Shown in pieces: positions 10,001-17,191 of a stretch of 64,000 bases of DNA; the stretch's first letter is position 1; each line of letters starts with the position of its first letter. The translations under genes and the position numbers were made by a program. Under the pieces are notes generated by a model that was given only the letters and a program-made list of their open reading frames with translations, did no database searches and was not told the origin of the DNA. Source of the DNA: Blastocladiella emersonii ATCC 22665 (taxonomy: Eukaryota; Blastocladiomycota; Blastocladiomycetes; Blastocladiales; Blastocladiaceae); the NCBI GenBank assembly GCA_025594325.1, contig JANHCV010000002.1, positions 1,674,001 to 1,738,000 on the forward strand, written 5' to 3'.

Positions 10001-10884
10001 GCCTCGGGCGGGCCGTGTGCCTCGTCCCACGCGAGCGGGTCGAGGTCGACGCGCGGTGCGACCGTGGCCACCGTGACGCGCTGGGCGGGCGGGCACCCGC
10101 AGCGACCAGTGCACGCGCCGTCAATCGCGACCGTGGCCGAGCGCGGATCCGGCTTCGCGCCGTTCGCGACCATCCATTCGAGTCCCATGATCACCGGAAA
10201 CGCGGGAGAGTCGACGACGAGGAAGCGCGCGACCGAGCAATGAAGGCACGGAATGTCGATGGCGCGACCCGCGTCTCCCACCACGCGCTTCTGCTTGGAC
10301 GCGTCGCCGGGAGGCACGACGCCGTCCGCGAACACGGTTTGGGATCCCGCGACCGCCGCGTGCAGGAACTCGGGCGACGTGACGGACACGGCCGCGTGCA
10401 CGTAATGCGAGATGTACTGGCGCTGGCCCGGCGCGGAACCGACGACACCGCGGAGGTCGATGCGACGCGCTAGGCGCTTCGGCACGAGCCCGGCCTGCTC
10501 GGCCACCCTGCGGCTGATCAGGTTAACCGGCGCGCCCGTGTCGAGCATCATGAACGTCGGGATCGGCGCCGTGCGGAGCCCTGGATGCGCGAGGAGCCCG
10601 CCGAGGTGCTGGTGGTCCTGCGCCATCTCTAGACGCACAAGTGCACCAAAGTACGCAGCAACAGATTTTCCATTAGTCTTCTTATCATTCATGTTTTGTT
10701 TCTTCTTTTTGTTCATTTTTTTCTTCTTGTCGGCGGGCACCGACATCTTATCCGCGGCGGCGGCCGCCGTGGCCATCGCCGTTGTACCACCCAAATCCGC
10801 AGGTTTTGGCTTCGAGGACGTCGCGGCCTGCTCCGCTACGCCCGACTGGCGTTTCCCGACGACGAGCGCGGGGGCGACGGGCAA
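7024..10884 (-). CDS. pol: Pol polyprotein: protease, RT, RNase H, integrase, chromodomain
   Basis: The order is: aspartic protease with MLDTGAPVNLIS near residue 112; reverse transcriptase with the YLDDILIF catalytic box; RNase H beginning FIVEADASNFA; HHCC integrase zinc region; the integrase core with MDFITDLP, SDRGSQF and an HPQTDGQTERMNQ glutamate motif; and a C-terminal chromodomain (YLLKWHGCPEDDNTWEP). This order defines chromoviruses, whose chromodomain directs integration to chromatin marks. The frame is -1 relative to Gag with a 49-nt overlap, so Pol is probably made by ribosomal frameshifting. The first codon in the listed frame is not ATG. The stop codon lies directly against the 3' LTR. 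No internal lesion is seen. Confidence 0.95.
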   Translation of the reverse strand: MPVAPALVVGKRQSGVAEQAATSSKPKPADLGGTTAMATAAAAADKMSVPADKKKKMNKKKKQNMNDKKTNGKSVAAYFGALVRLEMAQDHQHLGGLLAHPGLRTAPIPTFMMLDTGAPVNLISRRVAEQAGLVPKRLARRIDLRGVVGSAPGQRQYISHYVHAAVSVTSPEFLHAAVAGSQTVFADGVVPPGDASKQKRVVGDAGRAIDIPCLHCSVARFLVVDSPAFPVIMGLEWMVANGAKPDPRSATVAIDGACTGRCGCPPAQRVTVATVAPRVDLDPLAWDEAHGPPEAPDDAAPKRVLPAKYLKWAHVFDAAAASALPPHRPYDCEIELVEGAKVPFLPVYALSQPELEELRKTIDENLARGFIRPSRSPAGAPIMFVPKKDGSRRMCVDYRRLNALTVKNRYALPLIAELMNQVQGARIFTKFDLRGAYNLVRIREGDEWKTAFRTRYGHYEWMVMPFGLTNAPAAFQAFVNDVFRDLLDRRGVLVYLDDILIFSEDPEEHTALVKEVLQRLADNKLYVKLEKCEFDVTRVEYLGHILTTEGVEMDPAKVRAVTEWPAPRTVKEVQAFLGLANYYRRFIPEFSELTIPLTRLTQKDTPWRWGDTEAAAFAAIKTRFASDQFLAHPDPSKQFIVEADASNFAIGCVLSQVDNEGTLRPVAFHSRALKAAELNYPILDKELLAIKVAFEIWRHHLEGAQHPVEVYTDHKNLEHFRTMTVESQRHARWALFLERFSFRFTYRPGAINGRADALSRRADYELFDNPMLGRAVVPASALTVAATAAASAPLVAGTQGDDVLAAIRDGLAEDELAQSMQRNSGKHPSLTMDLDGFVWRDDRLYVPSGVARTRVIEEAHATRVAGHFGVQRTIEKVSRSYWWPGMRKVIERFVKSCLTCARAKVPRHRPDGELQPLPTPPRPWSSISMDFITDLPRSKGHTCIMVVVDRFSKMTHFIPLAALPTAATTADAFIEHVVRPHGLPDDIVSDRGSQFTSRFWSAMCESLEIKAKLSTAYHPQTDGQTERMNQTLEVYLRMFANEDQSNWAELLRYAEMAINNTVNESTGMSPFKANYAFDPRLSAAPVRSDRVPSAAALAERIADVQGKLREKVERAKELYKKHADRRCREGPDYKVGDMVLLSTKNLRVNVPKAKLGPKYTEPLKIVRLIRKSAVELELPPTMARVHPVFHVSLIKPIDEHDEEAFPGRALPPPTPYAVNGHEEWTVEAIRDARKVGRSVEYLLKWHGCPEDDNTWEPYANLKHLELLAEFHAQNPSKPDPRRGKGR
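7028..7043 (-). other. Polypurine tract
   Basis: On the minus strand GGAGGGGGAAGGGGAG lies four bases from the 3' LTR. It is the expected plus-strand DNA primer site and overlaps the last codons of Pol. Confidence 0.85.
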
Positions 10885-11999
10885 TCAGCCGCCTTGTGGC
10901 CGTAGCCCTTGCAGTTGTAGCACTTGATGTCGGTGAGGGCGCGGCCCTGGTGCGCCGCCGCCCGCTGCCGAATCGCGCCAACGTCCATGGCGTCCGGGTC
11001 CGGGACGAGCTCGGCCGCGACGCCCGTCGCCCCGCCCTCGTGCACCAGGAAGTGCTCGACCATCTTGTCGAAACGGTAGCCCTTGCGCAGCGAGGCGAAG
11101 GCCACGTCCGCGGCCAGCGGCGAGTTGCCGGCCGTGACCACCAGGTAGAACTGCATCGCCAGCTCGCTGAGCGCGCGGTAGCCTGCACCGGACGCGGTCT
11201 GGCGGAACTTGGAGACGAAATCGCGCGCCGGCATGGCGCCGCGCACGTACTTGAGGTTCTTGAGCTCGTGCGCGTACTCGGTCTCCGACTTCTCGGCCGG
11301 CTGCGTTGACTTGACGAGGGAGATGTAGGCGTTGAACGAGCCGTAGTCCTCAAACTTGGACCCGGCCATCGCCAGCTCCACGGCCTTGAGCACCTTGCCT
11401 GTCAGCTTGCCGTGGAAGTGCGCAATCTTGAACTTCTCCGGGACGTTGAACGTGAGCTGGAGGATGCTCTCGTACTGCGTGATGGCGCTCTTGACCTTGA
11501 AGTTGACGCCGTCAACCGAATTCATGCGCATCAGCGCGTGCATCGCGGCCGGCGTGAAGCCATCAACGCCCACGCCCGGCCCGCGCGCGCTGCTGACCTG
11601 GATGCTGTCGAGCTCGCCCTGCAGGATACCGTTGAGCGGCTGGCTCTGCTGCGTCTGCCGCAGCTCGACCTCGAGCGCATACGCGCGGCGCTCCGCCGTC
11701 TCGGCGCGCCGCTCGGCCGCGACCGCGCGGGCCTCGGTCGACACGCCCAGTTGCCAGTAGTCGCTGGCGACGTTGAGCGCGAGGAAGACGAGCTTGGCTT
11801 TGTCCTCGTACGGCATGACCAGGTCGCGCCACGGCGCGAGCTGGTACTCGGGGACAATGGCCGCAACGTCAAACGTCGCCAGCTTTTCGAGGAACTGTGC
11901 CGGCGTTATCATTTTGCCGTCGTGGAAGAAATCACCGCTCGGAGGGGGTTTTACGGTGATACAAAGTGTAAGGTGCCGAGGGGGAGGGTCTTGTGCCAC
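10836..11999 (-). CDS. gag: Gag polyprotein with zinc knuckle
   Basis: This is a Gag-type protein of up to 387 aa with a coiled-coil stretch (ERRAETAERRAYALEVE), a retrotransposon Gag core (FNVPEKFKIAHFHGKLTG) and a C-terminal CCHC knuckle CYNCKGYGHKAADC. The first ATG (11999) lies inside the 5' LTR; the next in-frame ATG is at 11912 and is equally possible as start. It overlaps the Pol frame by 49 nt. Gag forms the virus-like particle and binds the RNA through the knuckle. Confidence 0.9.
   Translation of the reverse strand: MAQDPPPRHLTLCITVKPPPSGDFFHDGKMITPAQFLEKLATFDVAAIVPEYQLAPWRDLVMPYEDKAKLVFLALNVASDYWQLGVSTEARAVAAERRAETAERRAYALEVELRQTQQSQPLNGILQGELDSIQVSSARGPGVGVDGFTPAAMHALMRMNSVDGVNFKVKSAITQYESILQLTFNVPEKFKIAHFHGKLTGKVLKAVELAMAGSKFEDYGSFNAYISLVKSTQPAEKSETEYAHELKNLKYVRGAMPARDFVSKFRQTASGAGYRALSELAMQFYLVVTAGNSPLAADVAFASLRKGYRFDKMVEHFLVHEGGATGVAAELVPDPDAMDVGAIRQRAAAHQGRALTDIKCYNCKGYGHKAADCPSPPRSSSGNASRA
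11956..11964 (-). other. Putative primer-binding site, possibly self-priming
   Basis: Two bases inside the 5' LTR, the minus strand reads TTGTATCAC. It lacks the TGG expected for pairing with a tRNA CCA end. It is perfectly complementary to GTGATACAA in the transcript from the LTR itself (12028-12036), the arrangement used by Tf1-type self-priming elements. Confidence 0.45.
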
Positions 12000-12140
12000 G
12001 AGGAATGACTAGCCGGATAATGAAGGATTGTATCACGAATGACAAGAGAGAGGGAGAGCGAGGGCAACGCTCGGCTTATGAGGGACTGCGCCACCAGCCC
12101 GCGCCACCAGCCCAAGCCGTCGGATCACTGAACCGTGACA
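11967..12140 (-). repeat. 5' LTR of the chromovirus
   Basis: This 174-bp copy begins TG and ends CA. It holds the upstream ATG of Gag at 11999 and the stretch complementary to the presumed primer-binding site at 12028-12036. Confidence 0.95.
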
Positions 12141-12414
12141 TACTCGTGCAACCTTGGCACCTGGCTTGCGGACAACATGTACAGCGCGTATCCACAAGAC
12201 AACGGCGTACTTTGTAGCATCCACGTCACGCAACCCTTTGGCAGCTGGTTTGAGCATCGACCACACATGGGTGACTACTTTTGCTTTGACGCGCAGGGAC
12301 AGGCCCAGCAGATTGACTGTATTGACATTGACGTGGTAGACGAGAACCTGCGCTCTGTCAACTTTCTCGGCCAACCCTTCTACGTTGAGCTCGCGTTCAT
12401 CTGACGTTGACTTT

Positions 12415-12435
12415 AATTGTTGTTGTACTGTAAAC
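12415..12435 (+). promoter_or_regulatory. Viral promoter motif before the 33-aa membrane protein
   Basis: AATTGTTGTTGTACTGTAAAC runs into the ATG at 12436. It is the same TTGTTG plus TAAAC layout as at the capsid gene. Confidence 0.5.
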
Positions 12436-12537
12436 ATGATCCTTGAGACGCTCCTTGTTGCCACCAACGCCCTGATCCTCGTAGCCAACCTGGCCATTGT
12501 CTGGTACACGAGCAAAGTATTCCGCGCCGTAGAGTAA
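12436..12537 (+). CDS. Tiny single-pass membrane protein, 33 aa
   Basis: The ORF encodes a short N-terminus, one hydrophobic helix (LLVATNALILVANLAIVWY) and a basic tail. It lies 31 bp after the penton stop and carries its own copy of the viral promoter motif, which argues that it is a real gene despite its size. Its role is unknown; tiny membrane proteins are common in virion modules of viruses with an internal membrane, but that is inference. Confidence 0.5.
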   Translation: MILETLLVATNALILVANLAIVWYTSKVFRAVE

Positions 12538-12591
12538 GCAACGACATGTGCTTTAAATTCTTTCTGCAAAGGCATAGTAAGACACAGGACA

Positions 12592-12747
12592 ATGAATACT
12601 GGCTCTACTGCATCAACGCCCCGCGCACCTTCCACGAGCATCCCTTGGACTGGCCATCTGGGCCCCCAGTCGACAGCCAACTACACAGCCATCTGCGACG
12701 TGGCCCTGCCAGGTGCCAAGGTTGTGTACACTGTCTGCTTTGAATAG
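12592..12747 (+). CDS. Possible small viral ORF, 51 aa
   Basis: The ORF starts MNTGSTASTPRAPSTS and ends ALPGAKVVYTVCFE. The second half looks protein-like but the first is low complexity. A TTTAAA sits about 40 bp upstream. An overlapping frame at 12546-12743 is also open, so the choice is uncertain. It may be a fragment of a larger gene that has decayed. Confidence 0.25.
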   Translation: MNTGSTASTPRAPSTSIPWTGHLGPQSTANYTAICDVALPGAKVVYTVCFE

Positions 12748-12779
12748 ATCCTTCAAGTTAACTTGGTTAGCTACCTTGA

Positions 12780-13013
12780 AGCCTTTACTGGTCGCTCTCA
12801 GACTACCCGGCGGTATGTGTACTTGTGCCCGCAGCACGGGTACACAACTTGGACCCACAGCAGCTCATTGTCGTAGACCCAGCTGGGAGCATTGTAGTGA
12901 TTGCATGGCGGCTTGGGCAGGGGGACGATCTCTTTGATACAGCCTTGCATAATTACAGTAGTCCAACAAAGTTTAAATTGACAAACGCATTCAACGCACT
13001 TGGCATGACGTAG
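12780..13013 (+). pseudogene. Remnant of a viral ORF without a start codon
   Basis: An open frame follows a TGA and has no ATG until its last codons. Its translation is protein-like (LIVVDPAGSIVVIAWRLGQG) and ends ALGMT at a TAG. It may be the end of a gene whose start has been lost or frameshifted. The opposite strand is also open over 12798-13016, so the call is weak. Confidence 0.25.
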
Positions 13014-13180
13014 CAACGGGACACACTATGACATTGACATAAAGTAGAAATAAGGGGTGCTCCGCCCTGTCCAGGAAGCGTTGGCCAAGCGCCTCCCAGG
13101 CTGCTCCATGCTGGAGGTCTCCTTTCATGGTGGCCAGCCACTAATCAGAGTTCCAACACGGAGCAGGCATCATTGCTAAT

Positions 13181-13324
13181 ACTCATCGAACCACACAGCG
13201 CCAACACACCCAAAAGACTCATTGAACCACACAGCGCCAACACACCCAAAAGACTCATTGAACCACACAGCGCCAACACACCCAAAAGACTCATCGAACC
13301 ACACAGCGCCAACACACCCAAAAA
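13181..13324 (+). repeat. Tandem repeat, four copies of 36 bp
   Basis: Four near-identical units of 36 bp contain CGAACCACACAGCGCCAACA or its CATTGAACC variant. Units 1 and 4 share CATCG and units 2 and 3 share CATTG. Confidence 0.9.
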
Positions 13325-13689
13325 GAGAGAGAGATAGGAATGGATCAAAGAGCACTGCATGGGTAGCTAATCCAAGCAGCGCCCACAATCCAGACCAAGA
13401 CAGGGGATAACCAAGTCATTGCCGTGCACATACAGATGACTCAGCAGATCCCAAGCCAAAGGAATAGGGAAGTGGCCACCCGCAATGTCGGCCATGCACC
13501 CATACCAGAAGCCTACTGTGAGCGTTGGGCGCATTGCAAAGATGGCCTATACAATCAGAGTAGGGCTTGAGGCAGTGAATCTGTGACATGGCTTTCATGG
13601 TGAGTGGCAAAGAGCAGCTCTCAGGGCAGGGGGAGTGGGGGGTTCTTATAGGGCCAGGGTTAGCGCTAAATCCTCAGGCACAGGGCCCT

Positions 13690-13945
13690 GATCTGGCACC
13701 CCCGACGTGACCCCCCGCCTGACCCCCTGCCTGACCCCCCGCGTGACCCCTGCCTGACCCCAGACCTGACCCCCGCCCTGGCACCCCAGACCTGGCACCC
13801 TGACCTGGCACCCTGACCTGACCCCCCGACCTGGCACCCCAGACCTGGCACCCCAGACCTGGCACCCCAGACCCTCCATGACCCGGCACCCCTGACCTGG
13901 CACCCCAGACCTGGCACCCCAGACCCTCCATGACCTGCCACGCTG
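13690..13945 (+). repeat. GC-rich minisatellite (about 14-bp unit)
   Basis: The segment is built from repeats of ACCTGGCACCCCAG and variants such as CTGACCCC. A longer unit ending CCCTCCATGACC appears twice. Open frames across it are repeat artefacts. Confidence 0.85.
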
Positions 13946-14092
13946 CCTTCCTGCTAAGACGCTGTCTGCTAAGACGCTCCTCTGCCTTTGACCTTGTACC
14001 TTGACCCTGTCCTGCCCAATACATTGATGCTGCTAAGGACGCTCCCCCGTCCTCAACCTCCCCCCCGTACCCTGACCTCTGTCTCTGACAAT

Positions 14093-14160
14093 CTCCACTT
14101 TCATGGCAAAAAAGGGTAGTGTATATGTATACCCTGTCGTAATATGCCATGAAAGTGGAG
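14093..14160. repeat. Long inverted repeat with nested palindrome
   Basis: CTCCACTTTCATGGCA (14093-14108) is a perfect inverted copy of 14145-14160. The 36-nt spacer holds a second inverted pair, AGGGTA (14113-14118) and TACCCT (14130-14135), so the region can fold as a nested cruciform. Confidence 0.85.
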
Positions 14161-14460
14161 GTTGGCGCGGTGAGTGGCTTCATAGCAGCCGCTTGCGGCA
14201 GGTGGTTGGGGACGGGCTTGGGGGTCAGGTCAGGGACCAGACCAGGGAACTCTGTCAGTGGGTAGCTGCAGCTGCGCTGCTCTTCGTCTCGCTGCGCTCG
14301 CTGGCCGCCGCCGACCGCTCGGGGTAAGCAATGGTCAGCCCAAGGGGTTGGTCAGGGACTGGCTTGGGGGTCAGGTCAAGGACTCACTCCTTGACCACTT
14401 GCCCCCTCCCTTCCACCCACCCTCCCGCCCACCTGCTTTGGCCTTCGGCCTCCGTCCGCG

Positions 14461-14487
14461 TGTCGTGTTCCCTAAGGGAACACGACA
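14461..14487. repeat. Palindrome A, 13-bp arms
   Basis: TGTCGTGTTCCCT is followed by one base and its exact reverse complement. It shares the outer TGTCGT and inner CCCT/AGGG with palindrome B. Confidence 0.85.
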
Positions 14488-14613
14488 TTTGAATCCGACA
14501 TATTATTAACCACCTGGGGTAAGCAACTGGGTCTCACGTGGTTACCCCAAGTGACTGCCACCAACCGCTCGGGGTAAGCAATTGGTCAGCCCGAGTGGCA
14601 GTGGGTCAGCCCA

Positions 14614-14639
14614 TGTCGTATCCCTTAAGGGATACGACA
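14614..14639. repeat. Palindrome B at the element-host junction
   Basis: TGTCGTATCCCTT is followed directly by its exact reverse complement, a perfect 26-bp palindrome. The LRR gene fragment begins within a base or two of its end, so it probably marks the element boundary or a recombination site. Confidence 0.8.
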
Positions 14640-14640
14640 G

Positions 14641-14895
14641 CTGTTCCTCCACAGTACCAACCTTACAGATATTGGCGTCACGGCTCTGATTGAGCACCAG
14701 TCGCTGCGACTCATGGACTTGAATCTCGCCGGTTCTACGCTTAGCGACGCGACAATCAAGCTCGTTCTTGCGAGCATGCCAGAGACTCTACGCTGGGTCA
14801 GTTTGGCCAGCGTGACCGATTCTGCCACAGGCGAGCTGGTCGACGTCACGCAGTATCATCCCGGCCTGCATCCTGAGTTCATTTTGGACGATTAG
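14641..14895 (+). pseudogene. C-terminal fragment of an F-box-like/LRR gene
   Basis: The open frame gives LRR-like sequence (NLTDIGVTAL, LRLMDLNLAGSTL) followed by SVTDSATGELVDV. This corresponds to the C-terminal end of the LRR genes at 15226 and 22923 (NVTNPATGDPFDV in the latter). Only the last repeats and tail remain, about 84 codons ending FILDD. It starts right at palindrome B, which suggests that the viral element inserted into, or recombined with, this gene and separated the 5' part. Confidence 0.7.
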
Positions 14896-15225
14896 ATTTG
14901 ATTACTTTTTGTTTAATATAACCAGTCACGGAGCGAATCGAGTGATACTGACGGTCGCCTGTTTAATTTGAATACTTCGCTGTAGCAAGCGCTCAACGCG
15001 TAGTTTAATACCTTGAGCATTACCGCCCCGAGCAGGCTGGCATGGGGCTGATTGGGGCCATGTTTACTAGGCGGTTGGTGATCCCTCTCGCAGCGGGGGA
15101 ATATTCGGATGCTGAGGAGAGCGACACGGCCGACGCTACGCGTCGCGCCACACAGCTGAGCTCCACAAGGCTCGCGTTGACCAACTCGTTGACCGACTCG
15201 TTGCGGCTTGCTCCTGGTGCGCCGC

Positions 15226-16745
15226 ATGAAACCCACAAAAATGAATCCAATGGAAACACAACTTGCTGCAATGCCACTGCCGGACATGGTTATTGATCGC
15301 ATTTTATGCTACTCCGTTTGGGCGAGTGACCCTAACAACTTCAACCAAATGGCTCAATACGGCTGCGTCTTGCTTCGCGACGCAGCTCCCTGCGCCCACC
15401 GCGCGATCCGGGAGCACCTACTCTCTGACTCCATGGACGAAGCCAGTGCGGCAGGGCTTTTGCGCGTCCTCGACATGTGGCGCCAGTCCAGGAAACCGCT
15501 TGTGTACTCTGCGCGCGCCATCACCGGCGCGGCATCGTTGTACAAGACACTCGACTGGTGGCGCCACTCCGGGCTTCCGCTTCCCGATTGTACTGTTGGG
15601 CGCATGGTTCAAGTCCACTTCAATGGGGATTGCTGCTACCTTTATCCGCGCGGTCGTGACAATTTTGTGCGTAAACACTCGCCTTGTGCACTTGAGTAAC
15701 CTGTTGAGACTCACTTTGCTCGATGCTGCCGCTTGTAATATAGCAACTTGAGCGCCACAACAGTCCACCCGGCGACGCCTTCATCGCTACGGTGCTTCCT
15801 GAAGTGCGCGGCGGCTGCGAAGATCCGGACTTGGTAGATTACAGTGGAGGGCGCATCACTACGTTGGGCGCAACTGCTCTCGCTGACGCCATGGCTGCAC
15901 CGTTCGCCAATGTTGAGTACATCACTTTCGAGTGCTGCGACATCACGTTCCCTGTTCTTTGCGCGCTGCGCGTGCCCAAGTCGGTCATCGAGCTCGATCT
16001 CAGCCATAACTGGATAAGCGAGGGCGCTGCCAACTTTGCCCAGGCGCACGACAATATCCCACCCTTTCCAGAGGACCTACGGGACCTTCACATTCAGCAC
16101 AACATTTTGGGGGATCCTCGGGACGTTGAGGTTCTGTTCCGCTCTCTGCCGCTGGTGCTAAATGCTCTCAATCTGAAGGGTACTCGCCTTGGTACCGATT
16201 ACACGCAGTTTCTCGCCCGCCACCTCCCACAATCGCTTGAAAGGTTGTATTTGTGCAACTGCCAGATTGGCTCGGAGGGCATGGAAGTGCTCGCACCTCG
16301 GCTTCCGCGCACTCTCAGCTCACTTGATTTATCCTCGAACGATATCACAGCAGTGGGTGCTGCGCATCTCGCCCAATTTTTCCCACCCTCGATTTTCAGC
16401 ATTACACTCAATCGAAACCCACTTGGCGACGAGGGAATCGCGACTCTCTCCAGGTGTTTATCAACGGTCACGCACTCAATCGACCTCTGCGACACGGCCA
16501 TGACCGAAGTTGGCGCCGCCGCGATCACCAAGAGCCTGCACCGGGGTCTGGCGTCACTTGATGTCGCTGGTGCAATGCTCAGTTACGAGGCTCTCAAGCG
16601 CGTATGTGAGCGCGTCCCAAAGCGCTTGTACTGGCTTGGAGTTTTCAACGTGATCGACCCCGAAACTGGTTGCCAAGTCGATGCCCCGCGGCTCGTCCGC
16701 GAGGTGAAGCCCACTTTTCGCCTCCTGTGTAGCGAGACTCCGTAA
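15226..16745 (+). CDS. F-box-like plus leucine-rich-repeat protein, 480 aa
   Basis: Two exons, 15226-15666 and 15744-16745, are separated by a 77-nt intron with a GTGCGT donor and TATAG acceptor. The intron was placed by comparison with the paralogue at 22923. The N-terminus (LPDMVIDRILCYSVW) is F-box-like. Next come two units of the form LD.WR.S..PL (MWRQSRKPLVY, WWRHSGLPLP), then about nine ribonuclease-inhibitor-type LRRs (LERLYLCNCQIGSEGMEVLAPRL). A role as a substrate receptor of an SCF-type ubiquitin ligase is inferred from this layout. ATG 15226 matches the paralogue start (MKP). It belongs to a same-strand array with SPRY genes. Confidence 0.75.
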
Positions 16746-17191
16746 TTGTTCCAGCGCCGAGTCTTGCGAGCGGCGCTAACTCAATAAGATGTTGATTTTC
16801 TGTCGTTGAACTTACTGGAAGATGAGAGGGGATGCGACGAGTCCCCTGCCGGATCTCAACTGGCGCGAGACACGCTTCGGGCGAATGTGAGACGCGTCGA
16901 TCAAACACGTGAGCCGTTTCCGCCGCATTTCCCCGCAACCCTCCAAACCAGCCTCCGAATCTTCCACAGTTTTGATCCGGTCTCGAAGAACGGACACCAT
17001 CCTTGGAACCACACTGAACCTTCTGCATGAAACGTCAGGAACGCGAGCAACGACGCACGGACCTTGCCCGAACCGTCGCAAGCTCCAGGGGCGGCGGCGC
17101 CACAACCCGCCCAAGCGCCTGGCTCGCCGTCGTCCTCACGGCCTTGTGCGGCCCCGCGCGAGTCCCCCGCTCCTTCTCACCGACGAAACGA
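16746..17191. other. Intergenic, nothing recognised
   Basis: There are short open frames on both strands without family resemblance. The stretch presumably contains the promoter of the SPRY gene at 17192. Confidence 0.4.

Larger units (their letters stand above)
6850..12140 (-). mobile_element. Ty3/gypsy chromovirus LTR retrotransposon, apparently intact
   Basis: A 5291-bp element transcribed on the minus strand, with 174-bp LTRs that start TG and end CA in both copies. It is flanked by a 5-bp target duplication TACTC (6845-6849 and 12141-12145). Gag and Pol are both open, Pol ends in a chromodomain, and a polypurine tract sits beside the 3' LTR. The LTRs differ at one position in my comparison (CCCGAGCC in the left copy, CCCAAGCC in the right), so insertion was recent. 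It sits inside the viral penton gene. Confidence 0.93.
6365..12404 (+). pseudogene. Probable penton (single jelly-roll minor capsid) gene split by a retrotransposon
   Basis: The first part (6365-6849, about 162 codons) contains YLPRPLSVRGVKVNLAYLCN and DGNYTVKTF, a pattern seen in Polinton-type penton proteins. At 6850 a 5.29-kb LTR retrotransposon interrupts it. The rest resumes at the second TACTC copy and runs to a TGA at 12402-12404, ending GQPFYVELAFI. Without the insert and one TACTC copy the frame would be uninterrupted, about 247 aa, so the gene was intact until the insertion. As it stands, the reading frame runs into the LTR and stops. The penton assignment rests on gene order, size and weak sequence pattern. 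Confidence 0.6.
1..14640. mobile_element. Endogenous Polinton-like virus, right part, degenerate
   Basis: The block carries the virion module of a Polinton-like virus: fibre, A32-type packaging ATPase, double jelly-roll major capsid protein, a probable single jelly-roll penton and small virion ORFs. These genes lack introns and share a start-proximal promoter motif, unlike the intron-bearing host genes to the right. No DNA polymerase, integrase or helicase is visible, so that module probably lies left of the window. The right boundary is placed at about 14640, where a perfect palindrome meets a host LRR gene fragment. Lesions (two in-frame TGA codons, one frameshift, one retrotransposon insertion) indicate a decaying integrated copy. 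The left boundary is unknown. Confidence 0.8.
13014..14640. other. Non-coding right terminal region of the viral element
   Basis: No convincing gene is seen in 1.6 kb. The stretch holds a 36-bp tandem repeat, a GC-rich minisatellite, a long inverted repeat, two near-identical perfect palindromes and a direct repeat of CCGCTCGGGGTAAGCA (14315-14330 and 14565-14580). Such repeat-rich ends are typical of the terminal regions of Polinton-like elements, though the matching left end is outside the window. Confidence 0.5.

Noticed and set aside
12798-13016. Minus-strand ORF of 72 codons with several Cys and His
   Set aside because: It has no ATG start, no clear zinc-finger spacing, and overlaps a plausible plus-strand remnant; evidence is too weak to call.
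13181-13324. CRISPR-like array
   Set aside because: The 36-bp units are directly contiguous with no unique spacers, and the context is eukaryotic; it is a plain tandem repeat.
13646-14183. Minus-strand ORFs rich in Gly, Val and Gln
   Set aside because: They are translations of the GC-rich minisatellite.
15668-15743. Stop codon between the two halves of the first LRR gene taken as pseudogenisation
   Set aside because: A 77-nt intron with GTGCGT donor and TATAG acceptor joins the halves in phase at the position equivalent to the intron of the paralogue.
17027-17191. Upstream ATG extending the first SPRY gene by 55 codons
   Set aside because: It would bury the signal peptide behind an Arg-rich leader, and the paralogue at 18791 starts at the equivalent of 17192.
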